DNA of 32,789 nucleotides from an uncultured bacterium (GCA_905215575.1 CAJMQV010000013.1:1-32789); one strand, 5' to 3'; shown: positions 14,209-23,551, counted from the stretch's first letter. Notes: generated by a model not told the origin, from the sequence alone. Program-made: numbers and translations.

Positions 14209-17200
14209 TTAAAAGTTAATGTTCAGTCCAAAGATCACGCTCTTCTGAATCGGCTGGGCATAGAGATTACCCATGGTTTCCGGGTCCAGATAGTTGGTGT
14301 AGTCGCTGGCAATAACGGCCAGATTGCGTCCTTCGAGCGAGAGCGAAGCACTGCTGATACCGAATTTCTTCAGCCATTCGCTTGGCAACTTATAGCCTAA
14401 ACGGATGCTCTGCAGACGCATATAGTTGCAGTCCTTTACCCACAGATCCAGATAGTTGTAGAGCTGGTATTCTGAGTATTGGATATACTCGGCCGGGCGT
14501 TCGCTGCTGGTCATCAGTTTCGGTAGGGTGGCGTTCGGGTTCTCCGGAGTCCAACGGTTCAGAATGTCGTGGTTGGTGTTCATACCACGGTCGAAGTTGG
14601 TCGGGGAGTAAGAAGGCGTTACACGTACTTTCATACCCAGATTGAAGAAGAAGTTCACACCCAACTGCCAGTTCTTGTATTCAAAGGTATTGATGAAACC
14701 TCCGGATACCTTCGGATCGGTGGTACCCATGTAGGTGAACAGATCGCGTTGTTCCTGAGCGCTCAGGGTGCTGGCACCGTGCTGGTTCAGCTTCAGGAAC
14801 TCGGTGGCAGTAACCTTCTTTCCGTCTTTGGTCAGGAAGAGTGGGTAGCCGTCCTCATCCAGTCCGGCGGTCTTGTAGGCGAAGATTGCTCCTACAGGAT
14901 AACCTTCACGGCCGGGGTATGTAGCGTTTTCGGCCACGGTCTCTTTCAAAACCTTGTTTTCATTGAATCCTAAGTTGATATTAGTGTACCAGGTGAAGTC
15001 CTTTGTGCGGATGTTTCGTGTGGCTAACGATACCTCCACACCCTTGTTCTCCATGCTGGCCCAGTTGATGGTTGTTGAGGAGAATCCGGTTTCCAACGGC
15101 AGCATCTTCATACCGATCAGGTCGGAACTGTAGCGGTAATAGTAATCCACACCCAGACGGATGGCATTGTCCAATACGGCCAGATCCATACCTACATTCG
15201 CATTCTGGGTCTTTTCCCAGCGCAGGGCCGGATTCGGAGCTGTTTCCGATTCAATCATGTCTTCGGAATAACCCGGCAGGATGGTTCCCTGCAAGTAGCT
15301 TCCGATGAGGTAGGGCGAGGTGGTCTTGTCGATATTACCCTGCAGACCGTATGAGGCACGGATGCCCAGATCATTGATGGCGTCGACATCTTTCAGGAAG
15401 ACTTCTTCCTTGACGCGCCACAGACCGCTGACAGAATAAAGCGGCAGATAGCGGTATTTCTTGGCAACACCGAACACGTCGGAACCGTCGAAACGGATGC
15501 TTCCGCCCAAAGTATAGCGGGCCTTATAGGTGTAAGAACCGGTGGCGAACCAGGATACGAAGGCATTTTCCGTAAAGGATTCCTGATGTAGCGGGAAATA
15601 TTTGGCTACATCCTCGTTCGGGAAAATAACCGGTTGTGAGGTCAGGGTGCGGTTGTCATAACCGTAAGCGGCCGAGAAAGTGCTGCTGTACTCTGCGTGA
15701 CGAACCTCTGTTCCGGCCATGAGCTGCACATCATGTTTGTTCTTGAAGCGCTGCTGATATTCGGCCATCGCCTTCCACGTCCACTGATTGTTGTGGGTTT
15801 CGGTCACTTTGTGCATACCGCCTTCAGGCAGGAAGCTGCGCTTTCCGTCAGCATAAGAGTACTGCGCGCGCTCGTGATCCTTACGCATGGCGAAACTGTT
15901 CTCGCCGGCATACTTATCCAAAGTTGAGGCATCCACCTGAAGACCGAACTGTGAGGTCAGTTTGAAATGGTCGTTCAGTTTGAGTTCTCCGTCGAAGATG
16001 GCCATCACAGAGCGGTCGGTCCGCTCGTTCGAGGTGTTGGCGCGCTCCTCGAATATGTTGAAATCCAATTCGGAGTCTTCTTTACCGCCCTGTACGTTCA
16101 CATCGTAGATATAGTCTCCGTTCTCGTCAAACGGACGCATGTACGGGTTGGCCAGACGCGAATAATATACCGGATTCACGAAACCGTTGTAGTCGGTCAT
16201 ATAGCTCTTCTGCTGGCGCTGGTTGGCAAATACCGAAGCACCGAGTTTCAGGAGCTTGTTTACCTGATAATTGGTCTTCAGAGTTACGTTGAAACGGTTG
16301 TTGTCCACGCCGGTTACGTTGCCCTGCTCATCATAATAACCTACGGAAGTATAATAGTTGGCTTTTTCGTTGCCTCCCGAGATGCTGAAGTTGTATTCCT
16401 GATTGAATACGTCGCGGAACAGGATGTCATTCCAGTCGGTATTGATCTGGCGCAGCTGGTTGATGGCTGTTTGTGCCTCCGGAGTCAGAGCGTCCCAGCC
16501 GCCTTGCTTGTAAGCGCTGGTCAGTCCCATGCTGTTCAGAATGCGGGCCACGTCACCTTTATTCTCACGGAAGGTATAGTCTGAGCGGAGCAAATCCAGC
16601 TCCAGATCCACCTTCTCGTCAGAGTTCAGCAGGTTCAGACGGTCCATATTGATGTTCGGACTGTAAGTCAGTTTTGTGGAGAAGTTGATCTGCGGCTTTC
16701 CGGCTTTACCTTTTTTGGTAGTGATGACAATCACACCATTGGCGGCACGGGCACCGTAGATGGCGGTAGCGGCGGCATCCTTCAGCACGGTGATGCTCTC
16801 GATGTCCGACGGATTGATGCCGGCGATGGAAGTCTGATAAATATTGTCGATATCCTTCAGGTCCTCCATATCGGGGATTTCGGTACCTTCCAAAGGAATA
16901 CCGTCGAGAACCCACAGAGGTTCCTGCGTTCCGTTGATGGAGGCCGTACCACGGATACGGATCTTTACCGGTGCTCCCGGCGCTCCAGATGTGGAAACGG
17001 TAGACAGACCGGAGATCTGTCCGGCCAATGCCTGGTCGATACTCTTTACGGCTCCTACTTTTTCGTCGGAGATATTCAGAGTGGTTACTGCTGCGGTCAG
17101 TTTGCGACGATCAATTTTCTGATAACCGGTTACGACCAGCTCGTCCATCTCTTTGGAAGAGCTTTTCATGATGACCTTGTATTGGTTTACGTTCGGCTTC

Positions 17201-17466
17201 AGGGTTACTTTCTGAGTCTGATAGCCTACAAAACGTACTTCCAGATAAGCAACATCTGCTTCTACTTTCAGCGTAAAGTTACCTTCCAGGTCACTTGTGG
17301 TGCCGGTCATGGCTTTGCCGCCCGAAGCCGGCACCGAGATCGTGGCGCCGGGCAGGGGCTCGTTGTTAAACTCTCCGTCCAGAATGGTTCCCTTGATTGT
17401 GCGGGTCTGGGCCTGCAGTCCTGTTACCGAGAGCAATATAAATAGAATACATTGGATTATTTTCAT
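14209..17466 (-). CDS. SusC/RagA-family TonB-dependent outer-membrane transporter
   Basis: A 1085-residue protein of full length. In order: signal peptide (KIIQCILFILLSVTGLQAQ); a carboxypeptidase-like regulatory domain at about residues 22-102 (GTILDGEFNNEPLPGATISV); TonB box MDELVVTGY at about 107-115; plug domain at about 125-245 with IRIRGTASINGTQEPLWVLD and SITVLKDAAATAIYGARAA; then a large beta-barrel ending SVIFGLNINF with a terminal phenylalanine. No N-terminal STN domain, so signalling to an anti-sigma factor is unlikely. It starts 10 bases after the metalloprotease and runs 14 bases before SusD. It imports the ligand captured by SusD using energy from TonB. Confidence 0.97.
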   Translation of the reverse strand: MKIIQCILFILLSVTGLQAQTRTIKGTILDGEFNNEPLPGATISVPASGGKAMTGTTSDLEGNFTLKVEADVAYLEVRFVGYQTQKVTLKPNVNQYKVIMKSSSKEMDELVVTGYQKIDRRKLTAAVTTLNISDEKVGAVKSIDQALAGQISGLSTVSTSGAPGAPVKIRIRGTASINGTQEPLWVLDGIPLEGTEIPDMEDLKDIDNIYQTSIAGINPSDIESITVLKDAAATAIYGARAANGVIVITTKKGKAGKPQINFSTKLTYSPNINMDRLNLLNSDEKVDLELDLLRSDYTFRENKGDVARILNSMGLTSAYKQGGWDALTPEAQTAINQLRQINTDWNDILFRDVFNQEYNFSISGGNEKANYYTSVGYYDEQGNVTGVDNNRFNVTLKTNYQVNKLLKLGASVFANQRQQKSYMTDYNGFVNPVYYSRLANPYMRPFDENGDYIYDVNVQGGKEDSELDFNIFEERANTSNERTDRSVMAIFDGELKLNDHFKLTSQFGLQVDASTLDKYAGENSFAMRKDHERAQYSYADGKRSFLPEGGMHKVTETHNNQWTWKAMAEYQQRFKNKHDVQLMAGTEVRHAEYSSTFSAAYGYDNRTLTSQPVIFPNEDVAKYFPLHQESFTENAFVSWFATGSYTYKARYTLGGSIRFDGSDVFGVAKKYRYLPLYSVSGLWRVKEEVFLKDVDAINDLGIRASYGLQGNIDKTTSPYLIGSYLQGTILPGYSEDMIESETAPNPALRWEKTQNANVGMDLAVLDNAIRLGVDYYYRYSSDLIGMKMLPLETGFSSTTINWASMENKGVEVSLATRNIRTKDFTWYTNINLGFNENKVLKETVAENATYPGREGYPVGAIFAYKTAGLDEDGYPLFLTKDGKKVTATEFLKLNQHGASTLSAQEQRDLFTYMGTTDPKVSGGFINTFEYKNWQLGVNFFFNLGMKVRVTPSYSPTNFDRGMNTNHDILNRWTPENPNATLPKLMTSSERPAEYIQYSEYQLYNYLDLWVKDCNYMRLQSIRLGYKLPSEWLKKFGISSASLSLEGRNLAVIASDYTNYLDPETMGNLYAQPIQKSVIFGLNINF

Positions 17467-17476
17467 ATACGTTGTT

Positions 17477-20074
17477 TTATTTATTTAGTCCTAATGCGGT
17501 TTGAATACGCAGGATCAGATCCTCGTAATGGAATTTTGTGGCTGTGTCTCCGCTGTTGCGCTTGCTCTTCAGCAAGTTCAGGATGCGTACCAGTTCGCCA
17601 CGCTTCACACTGATGGCGTCGCTGATGCGGTTGGCTTGCTTGCCATACAGGTCGATGTTGCGGATACCGCCGCTGCGTTCTGCCTCGCCCTCCAGATGGT
17701 GTTCTCCGCAGGAACACTGGAATCTCGGCTTGTCCCACAAAGAGTTTTCATACAGGCTCTTGTTGATTTTCACGCCTTCAGCTTCGGCTGCTGCTGTGAT
17801 GAGCGCATCGACATAAGCTTTCTGGATGTTACGGGTCATCACATCGGTCTTTTTGCCGGAGATGGTCGCGCCGAAGATATGCTTGTGCAACATGTCCATC
17901 ATGTCGATGGCGGTGAATGCCTTGTTGCCGTTGTGGAACTCGTTTTCAATCATGCGCACCAGACGTTCGTTGTGCAACAGATCCCAGAACACGTAGTTCA
18001 GCTGGTTCTTGAATGCCAGGTTCGGATTCTGTTCCACCAGACCTACCGGAGTGTCCTTCAGCAGATAAGTGTAGTTGGTAATCGGAGCATTGAACAGCCA
18101 GTCCGGGTAAGTGAAGATTTCCTCCAACAGGAATTGAATGGCTTCCTGCTGACGCTCTTTTTCCACATAGGTAAAGGTCTGCTCTCCGTCGCCCACTGTG
18201 GTATTCTCCAGATAGATACCTCCCACATTGGCCATGACATGATACAAGTACAGGCCCCACTGGAAAATTACTCCCGAATACAGTTTGGCAGCTTCTTCAT
18301 AAGTCTGTCCCGGCTGTCCGGTAGTGGTCCAGTTTACCAGTTCCGGCATGATACGCTTCAGGTTGGCAATACCGTAACGGGCCGATTTCATGGCGTTGTC
18401 GCCCAAATCTTCGCTCAAAGAGCGTGGATCGACTGCGGCACGTGCCGGTTGCGCCTCACTGTAACGATAAAGCGGATCGTTGTGCTTCTTCAGAAAATCT
18501 ACCAGAGGTTTCTTTCCTTCCTCTTCTGTAGGGAACCAGCGATAGCCCCATTCTATGGCCATCAGGTCATAAACGCCGATGTGCGGCGATGTGACGGTAA
18601 CGCCGTCGCCCGGCTGTGCCACATAGTTGAAGCGGGCATAATCCATGATGGAAGTAGAAGTTCCACCTACGCGTGAGGTAAACTCTGCCGAGCGCAAAGA
18701 ATCTGTCGGATAAGCGTTTGAGGCACGCATGTTATGGCGTAAGCCTAACGAGTGACCCACTTCGTGGCAGGCGACAAAGCGTGCCGCATCACCAATCAGG
18801 CTGTCCGGCAACTGCAAGGTACGAGCCTGTGGATTGGTCGGTCCGGTCTGCACCATGATCCATTCGCGCAGTAAGGACTGTACGTTGTGCCACCAGATGA
18901 TGTCTGCTTCAAGAATCTCGCCTGTTCTCGGGTCGATTACGGAAGGGCCCATCGCGTTGGCTTTGTCCGATGCGGCATAAGTCAGTACCGAATATTTCAT
19001 GTCGTCCCCTTCGGCCGCAATGCTGTCTGTGTAGTCCTTCACCTGTACCGCGTTCTTGAAACCGGCTTTCTCGAAAGCCACGTTCCAATCGAGGATACCC
19101 TTTTCGATATACGGACGCAAGTGCTTCGGCATGGCGGCATCAATATAGAACACAATTGGTTTGATGGGTTCTACCAACTGTCCGGCCAGATAAGCTTCTT
19201 TGTCTTTAGGCTCCAGTCGCCAGCGGGTGATGTAATTCTTTTCTTTCAGTTCCTGCTGTGTGTCAGAATAGTGCAGGCGTGGGGTAGTGAAGTAGCCCAC
19301 AAGAGAAGATTCCTCTCGTCCCGGCATCGGGATTTCAGGAAGCAACGTCAGTGAAGAGCTGACTACTACGGTGATGTTTACCTTGCTCATGCCTTCACGC
19401 ACGATGGTGGTCAGTTCGGAAGTTGCCGTTACATTATTAGAAAATGCACGGATATCCAGAATGCGTGACAGATCCGTGTTGGCCGATGTTCCTAAATTAA
19501 TCAGGTTGAACACGTCATTCAGGCAGTTCTGTTTGCCGTTGAACAGATCGTTTACCTTGATCAGAACGCTCGAAGAGTCTGAAGCAACGGCTTCTACTTT
19601 CAGGCTGGCAATCAGCGGATCGATATAATTGTCCAAAACGGAAGACCCGATTGCGTTTCCTTCCGGAAACTCCGGAGTGTTTCTTTGTTGGCGGATAGCC
19701 ACTTTCTTGTCCGCCTTGTTCCATTCAAAGCGGATGGTTTGGTTTTCATAATTGATACCTTTGTTTACTCCCGCTTCATTCAATTCCTTGGGAACACGCT
19801 GCAAACGGTTGGTTACGAGGAATTCGCGTCCCATCAGGGCTGTCGGGATTTCCAGATAAAAAGTATCTTCTTTCTTGACCACATTCATCACTCCGTTAAA
19901 GGCTACGGAATCCCTTCCGGTAAGTTTTTTGTATTCGGAGATTTGAACTTCTTGTTGCGCTTTCTTTTTTTTCTTCTTGAGAAGAGGGAATATTCCTGCT
20001 GACTGCTCCGCAATCGCTGCGTCGGTAGCAAACAACAGAGCGAACATTCCAATCCAAATTGTACGTTTGCTCAT
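17477..20074 (-). CDS. Exported zinc-dependent metalloprotease (DUF5117/DUF4953 type)
   Basis: An 865-residue exported enzyme with a signal peptide (SKRTIWIGMFALLFATDAAIA). A lysine-rich linker (KKKKKK, about residues 33-38) precedes the DUF5118/DUF5117-like N-terminal region. The metzincin zinc site HEVGHSLGLRHN runs from H437 to N448, with H437, H441 and H447 as ligands and E438 as the base; the Met-turn SIMDY is at 475-479. A further DUF4953-like region fills the C-terminal half. No lipobox. It is the first gene of a minus-strand operon, 10 bases before SusC. Family members are annotated as peptidases but the natural substrates are largely unknown. Here the context points to protein breakdown feeding a SusCD importer. 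Confidence 0.92.
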   Translation of the reverse strand: MSKRTIWIGMFALLFATDAAIAEQSAGIFPLLKKKKKKAQQEVQISEYKKLTGRDSVAFNGVMNVVKKEDTFYLEIPTALMGREFLVTNRLQRVPKELNEAGVNKGINYENQTIRFEWNKADKKVAIRQQRNTPEFPEGNAIGSSVLDNYIDPLIASLKVEAVASDSSSVLIKVNDLFNGKQNCLNDVFNLINLGTSANTDLSRILDIRAFSNNVTATSELTTIVREGMSKVNITVVVSSSLTLLPEIPMPGREESSLVGYFTTPRLHYSDTQQELKEKNYITRWRLEPKDKEAYLAGQLVEPIKPIVFYIDAAMPKHLRPYIEKGILDWNVAFEKAGFKNAVQVKDYTDSIAAEGDDMKYSVLTYAASDKANAMGPSVIDPRTGEILEADIIWWHNVQSLLREWIMVQTGPTNPQARTLQLPDSLIGDAARFVACHEVGHSLGLRHNMRASNAYPTDSLRSAEFTSRVGGTSTSIMDYARFNYVAQPGDGVTVTSPHIGVYDLMAIEWGYRWFPTEEEGKKPLVDFLKKHNDPLYRYSEAQPARAAVDPRSLSEDLGDNAMKSARYGIANLKRIMPELVNWTTTGQPGQTYEEAAKLYSGVIFQWGLYLYHVMANVGGIYLENTTVGDGEQTFTYVEKERQQEAIQFLLEEIFTYPDWLFNAPITNYTYLLKDTPVGLVEQNPNLAFKNQLNYVFWDLLHNERLVRMIENEFHNGNKAFTAIDMMDMLHKHIFGATISGKKTDVMTRNIQKAYVDALITAAAEAEGVKINKSLYENSLWDKPRFQCSCGEHHLEGEAERSGGIRNIDLYGKQANRISDAISVKRGELVRILNLLKSKRNSGDTATKFHYEDLILRIQTALGLNK

Positions 20075-20151
20075 AATTGATAATTGATAGTATTCGTGAA
20101 TAATATTCGAATAACCCCTTTCTGACGGAGAAAATGATTACCGATGAATGT

Positions 20152-20184
20152 GGTTCTGTATGTTTAATAAATATGTTCAGAACC
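20152..20184. promoter_or_regulatory. Inverted repeat upstream of the protease-SusCD operon
   Basis: GGTTCTG at 20152-20158 and CAGAACC at 20178-20184 form a perfect 7-bp inverted repeat with a 19-base spacer, about 80 bases upstream of the protease ATG. It abuts a palindrome AACCGGTT (20181-20188), and an ATTCGAAT palindrome lies at 20105-20112. The operon needs a control region in this gap and I find no clear TAnnTTTG promoter, so these are candidate regulator sites or leader structures. Confidence 0.35.
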
Positions 20185-20205
20185 GGTTGTAAATAGTTTT
20201 TGTAG

Positions 20206-20246
20206 AAAATAAAAAATGTCTTGGCTTACAAAAAAGCCAAGACATT
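20206..20246 (-). terminator. Terminator of the aminotransferase gene
   Basis: A perfect 13-bp stem, AATGTCTTGGCTT (20215-20227) with AAGCCAAGACATT (20234-20246), around a 6-base loop. Read on the minus strand it is followed by TTTTTATTTTC. It lies 12 bases past the stop of the aminotransferase. Confidence 0.9.
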
Positions 20247-20257
20247 GATCAAAGTTT

Positions 20258-21451
20258 TTATTTCAAGCGAGATAAAGCTTCTTTGATACGCTTCATGGCT
20301 TCTTTGATGTTTTCGTCGCTGGTTGCATAACTCATACGGAAACATTCAGGAGAACCGAAGTCGTCGCCGCCTACTGTAGCCACATGGCCCACTTCCAGCA
20401 GGTAAAGAGCCAGATCGGTAGAAGTGTTGATCACACGGTCACCGTCCTTCTTACCGAAGTAAGAGCTGCATTTCGGGAACAGGTAGAAAGCACCCTGAGG
20501 CTTGTTCACTTCCAATCCCGGAATTTCCTTTGCCAACTCTACGATCAGATCTCTACGGCGTTCGAATGCCTGACGCATCACCTCAACACATTCCTGTGAA
20601 CCGGTGTAAGCAGCCTCGGCAGCTTTCTGAGATACAGAACATGGTCCGCTGGTGTACTGACCCTGCAATTTATTGCAGCCCTTAACGATCCATTCCGGTC
20701 CGGCGATGAAACCGATACGCCATCCGGTCATGGCATAAGCCTTAGACACACCATTAATGATGACTACACGGTCCTTGATTTCCTCGAACTGAGCGATGCT
20801 TTCATGCTTGCCGATGTAGTTGATGTGCTCATAAATTTCGTCGGCGATTACGATCACACGCTCGTGTTTTGCCAGAACGGCAGCCAGTCCGGCCAACTCT
20901 TCCTTAGAATAAACAGAACCGGTTGGGTTGCTTGGAGAGCACAGAATCAAGGCACGGGTTTTCGGAGTGATTGCTGCTTCCAGCTGTTCCGGAGTGATCT
21001 TGAAGTCCTGCTCGATGCCTGCGCCTACGATAACCGGAGTACCATCAGCCAATTTAACCATTTCCGGATAGCTCACCCAATATGGTGCCGGAATAATTAC
21101 CTCGTCTCCTGCATTGACCACAGTCATCACTACGTTGCAGACAGACTGTTTTGCACCGTTAGAGCAAGCAATCTGTGCCGGAGTGTAGTCCAAACCATTT
21201 TCGTTCTTTAATTTGGCAACGATAGCCTGACGCAAAGCCGGATAACCCGGAACTGGAGAGTAACGTGAGAAATTCTCCTCTACTGCCTTGATGGCAGCGG
21301 CCTTGATGTGGTCCGGTGTATTGAAGTCCGGTTCGCCCACACTCATGTTGATCACATCGATACCCTGAGCTTTCAGTTCATTGCTTTTTTGAGACATTAA
21401 TAATGTCGCAGACTGTGACAGTCTGTTGAGACGATCTGATAATTGGTTCAT
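20258..21451 (-). CDS. Class I aminotransferase, probably aspartate aminotransferase
   Basis: A 397-residue cytoplasmic PLP enzyme of the aspartate aminotransferase Ib type. Visible motifs: INMSVGEPDFNTPDHI near residue 40, NGAKQSVCNVV, ICSPSNPTGSVYSKEEL, VIADEIYEHINY with the PLP-ring Asp, and the lysine loop VSKAYAMTGWRIGF with K237 as the Schiff-base residue; the substrate carboxylate arginine lies near the end in CFRMSYATSDENI. Length matches the family. It probably interconverts aspartate and oxaloacetate; related members act on prephenate or alanine, so the exact substrate is less sure than the family. A minus-strand -7 element TACTTTTG is at 21496-21489 and the gene has its own terminator. 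Confidence 0.93.
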   Translation of the reverse strand: MNQLSDRLNRLSQSATLLMSQKSNELKAQGIDVINMSVGEPDFNTPDHIKAAAIKAVEENFSRYSPVPGYPALRQAIVAKLKNENGLDYTPAQIACSNGAKQSVCNVVMTVVNAGDEVIIPAPYWVSYPEMVKLADGTPVIVGAGIEQDFKITPEQLEAAITPKTRALILCSPSNPTGSVYSKEELAGLAAVLAKHERVIVIADEIYEHINYIGKHESIAQFEEIKDRVVIINGVSKAYAMTGWRIGFIAGPEWIVKGCNKLQGQYTSGPCSVSQKAAEAAYTGSQECVEVMRQAFERRRDLIVELAKEIPGLEVNKPQGAFYLFPKCSSYFGKKDGDRVINTSTDLALYLLEVGHVATVGGDDFGSPECFRMSYATSDENIKEAMKRIKEALSRLK

Positions 21452-21488
21452 TTTTCTCTGTTTATTTTTAATTTTATTATAGCTGTTG

Positions 21489-21496
21489 CAAAAGTA
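21489..21496 (-). promoter_or_regulatory. -7 element of the aminotransferase gene
   Basis: Reads TACTTTTG on the minus strand, an exact TAnnTTTG match, 37 bases upstream of the aminotransferase ATG. No clear -33 TTTG. Confidence 0.55.
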
Positions 21497-21554
21497 GCTC
21501 TTTTTGCTTGAAAAACCTACTCCTTTAATAGTTTTTCGTAATTTTGATTACATT

Positions 21555-21582
21555 TTGCCATGTGTAGTGCACATTCTGGCAA
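21555..21582. other. Hairpin after the Bax inhibitor-1 gene
   Basis: TTGCCA (21555-21560) pairs with TGGCAA (21577-21582), with an inner ATGTG/CACAT stem. It starts 4 bases past the stop of the Bax inhibitor-1 gene on the minus strand. No U-tract follows on that strand, so it may slow or process the transcript rather than terminate it in the classical way. Confidence 0.45.
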
Positions 21583-21585
21583 CTT

Positions 21586-22302
21586 TTAGTCTCTATTTCC
21601 GAAAATTCTCAGCAAGTACAGGAACATATTGATGAAGTCCAGATAGAGTGAGAGGCTTCCCATCAATGCCATTTTCTGAGTCTGTTCGTTGATGTCTGTA
21701 CCGTATTCGCGCACCATCTGCTTGATTTTCTGAGTGTCGTAAGCTGTCAGTCCTACAAATATCAGCACACCTACATAGTTGATGATCCAGCCCAGAGTGT
21801 CGCTAACCAGGAATATATTGACCAATGTAGCGATGATCAGGCCGATGAGGGCCATAAACAGGATACCGCCCAACTTGCTCAAATCCTTTTTGGTAACGAA
21901 GCCCACCAGACTCATGGTACCGAAGGTTCCGGCAGTGATCAGGAATGTAGTGGCGATGCTGCTCTCTGTGTAAGCCAGGAATATGGTAGAGAGCGATACT
22001 CCTGTCAGCAGAGAATAAAGGATAAACATCAGCGAAGCTGAGGTAAAGGACATCTTATGAATTCGTCCGGACAGGATGAACACCAGAGCCAATTCGGCAA
22101 TGATGACTCCATAGAACAGGACCGGATTGTTCACCAAAGCGCTGATATAGGCCGGACTGTTGGCTACATAAGCAGCTGTCAAACCGGTGATAACCAGAGC
22201 GAATACCATCCAAAGATATACGCTGCGCATCAGTTTTGCGAATACTGCATTCTGCTCTTTTCCAAGAGTTTGCTGCAGAATAAACATTTCTTTTTCTTCC
22301 AT
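21586..22302 (-). CDS. Bax inhibitor-1/YccA-family membrane protein
   Basis: A 238-residue inner-membrane protein with seven hydrophobic segments and the family's usual length. Typical stretches: LMRSVYLWMVFALVITGLTA in the first segment, GTFGTMSLVGFVTKKDLSKL in the middle and VGLTAYDTQKIKQM followed by GSLSLYLDFINMFLYLLRIF at the end. Members include E. coli YccA and YbhL; some leak calcium or protons and YccA modulates the FtsH protease, but the role in Bacteroidota is not known. It begins 18 bases after ribBA and is probably the last gene of the lptFG-ribBA-BI-1 transcript. Confidence 0.93.
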   Translation of the reverse strand: MEEKEMFILQQTLGKEQNAVFAKLMRSVYLWMVFALVITGLTAAYVANSPAYISALVNNPVLFYGVIIAELALVFILSGRIHKMSFTSASLMFILYSLLTGVSLSTIFLAYTESSIATTFLITAGTFGTMSLVGFVTKKDLSKLGGILFMALIGLIIATLVNIFLVSDTLGWIINYVGVLIFVGLTAYDTQKIKQMVREYGTDINEQTQKMALMGSLSLYLDFINMFLYLLRIFGNRD

Positions 22303-22320
22303 AGTGATACAGTTTGTTGA

Positions 22321-23535
22321 TTATTTGTTAAAGTGCAGGTTGTGTCCCATGCGCTCTTTCTTGGTGCGCATATATTTCTCATTATAAGGATTCACACCTA
22401 CTTCGATAGGTACGTTTTCTACGATCTCCAGACCGTAAGCTTCCAGTCCTACGCGTTTTACCGGGTTGTTGGTAAGCAGACGCATTTTGCGCACGCCCAG
22501 ATCGTGCAGAATCTGTGCTCCTACGCCGTATTCACGCTCATCAGGCAGGAATCCAAGGTGAGTGTTTGCATCAACGGTATCCATACCTTCTTCCTGAAGC
22601 TTGTAGGCTTTCATCTTGTTGAACAGGCCGATGCCGCGTCCTTCCTGGTTCATGTAAAGAACCACACCCTTGCCTTCTTTCTCGATCATTCTCATAGACT
22701 CGTGCAGCTGGGCACCGCAGTCACAACGCTGGCTGCCGAAGATATCTCCGGTGGCACAAGAAGAATGCACGCGCACCAGAATCGGTTCGTCTGGAGTCCA
22801 GGTTCCTTTGATCAGAGCCACATGCTCCAGGCCGTTGCTCTTCTGGCGGAAAGTGATGTCACGGAAATGTCCGTATTCGGTTGGCATGTCTACTTCCGGT
22901 CCCTGCTCAACCATAGACTCCTGTTTCAGGCGGTAAGCAATCAGGTCACGGATGGCGATGATCTTGATGCCGAACTTGTGGGCCACTTCCTGCAACTGCG
23001 GCATGCGGGCCATGGTTCCGTCTTCGTTCAGAATCTCGATCAGAGCTGCGGCTGGCTGCAAGCCAGACAGACGTGCCAGGTCGACAGCAGCCTCAGTGTG
23101 TCCCGCACGACGCAAAACTCCTTTATCCTGAGCATAAAGCGGGTTGATATGGCCCGGACGACCAAAGTCGGTAGGCTTGCTGTTCGGATCGGCCAGTGCC
23201 TTGATGGTTTCGGCACGGTCGTGAGCGGAAACACCGGTGGTGCATCCTTCCAGTTTGTCCACGGTAACGGTGAACGGAGTGCCCAAGATAGAAGTGTTGT
23301 CGCTTACCTGATGTGGCAATTCCAGTTCCTGGCTGCGAGATATGGTGATCGGAGCACACAAAACACCCCTTCCGTTAGTCAGCATAAAGTTAATCTTTTC
23401 GGGGGTGATCATTTCGGCGGCGGTAATGAAGTCGCCCTCATTTTCACGATCCTCGTCGTCTACTACGATCAGGAACTTTCCCTCTTTGAAATCGGCCAAA
23501 GCCTCTTCAATTGTGTTTAATTTAAAATTCTCCAT
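22321..23535 (-). CDS. ribBA: Bifunctional DHBP synthase / GTP cyclohydrolase II (riboflavin synthesis)
   Basis: A 404-residue fusion. The N-terminal half makes 3,4-dihydroxy-2-butanone 4-phosphate from ribulose 5-phosphate: the acidic DDEDRENEGD loop is at residues 26-35 and CTTGVSAHDRAETI and RRAGHTEAAVDLARLSG follow. The C-terminal half opens GTP for the flavin ring: zinc cysteines C260, C271 and C273 in CATGDIFGSQRCDCGAQL, then NQEGRGIGLFNKMKAY. Both active sites look intact. It lies 16 bases after the lptFG gene and 18 before the Bax inhibitor gene. No FMN riboswitch is seen in these small gaps, so any flavin control would have to act elsewhere. Confidence 0.97.
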   Translation of the reverse strand: MENFKLNTIEEALADFKEGKFLIVVDDEDRENEGDFITAAEMITPEKINFMLTNGRGVLCAPITISRSQELELPHQVSDNTSILGTPFTVTVDKLEGCTTGVSAHDRAETIKALADPNSKPTDFGRPGHINPLYAQDKGVLRRAGHTEAAVDLARLSGLQPAAALIEILNEDGTMARMPQLQEVAHKFGIKIIAIRDLIAYRLKQESMVEQGPEVDMPTEYGHFRDITFRQKSNGLEHVALIKGTWTPDEPILVRVHSSCATGDIFGSQRCDCGAQLHESMRMIEKEGKGVVLYMNQEGRGIGLFNKMKAYKLQEEGMDTVDANTHLGFLPDEREYGVGAQILHDLGVRKMRLLTNNPVKRVGLEAYGLEIVENVPIEVGVNPYNEKYMRTKKERMGHNLHFNK

Positions 23536-23551
23536 TTTGATATCGATATCT

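Noticed and set aside
17501..18676. A 391-codon open frame on the plus strand opposite the metalloprotease
   Set aside because: It is fully antisense to the protease, whose frame carries the zinc site, Met-turn and signal peptide. The plus-strand translation shows no motif.
11157..20074. Reading the SusCD block as an ordinary polysaccharide utilisation locus
   Set aside because: No carbohydrate-active enzyme is encoded next to SusCD; the only enzyme is a protease.
22333..23520. A 395-codon open frame on the plus strand opposite ribBA
   Set aside because: Antisense to an intact RibBA with both active sites; the translation is the usual mirror product of biased codon use.
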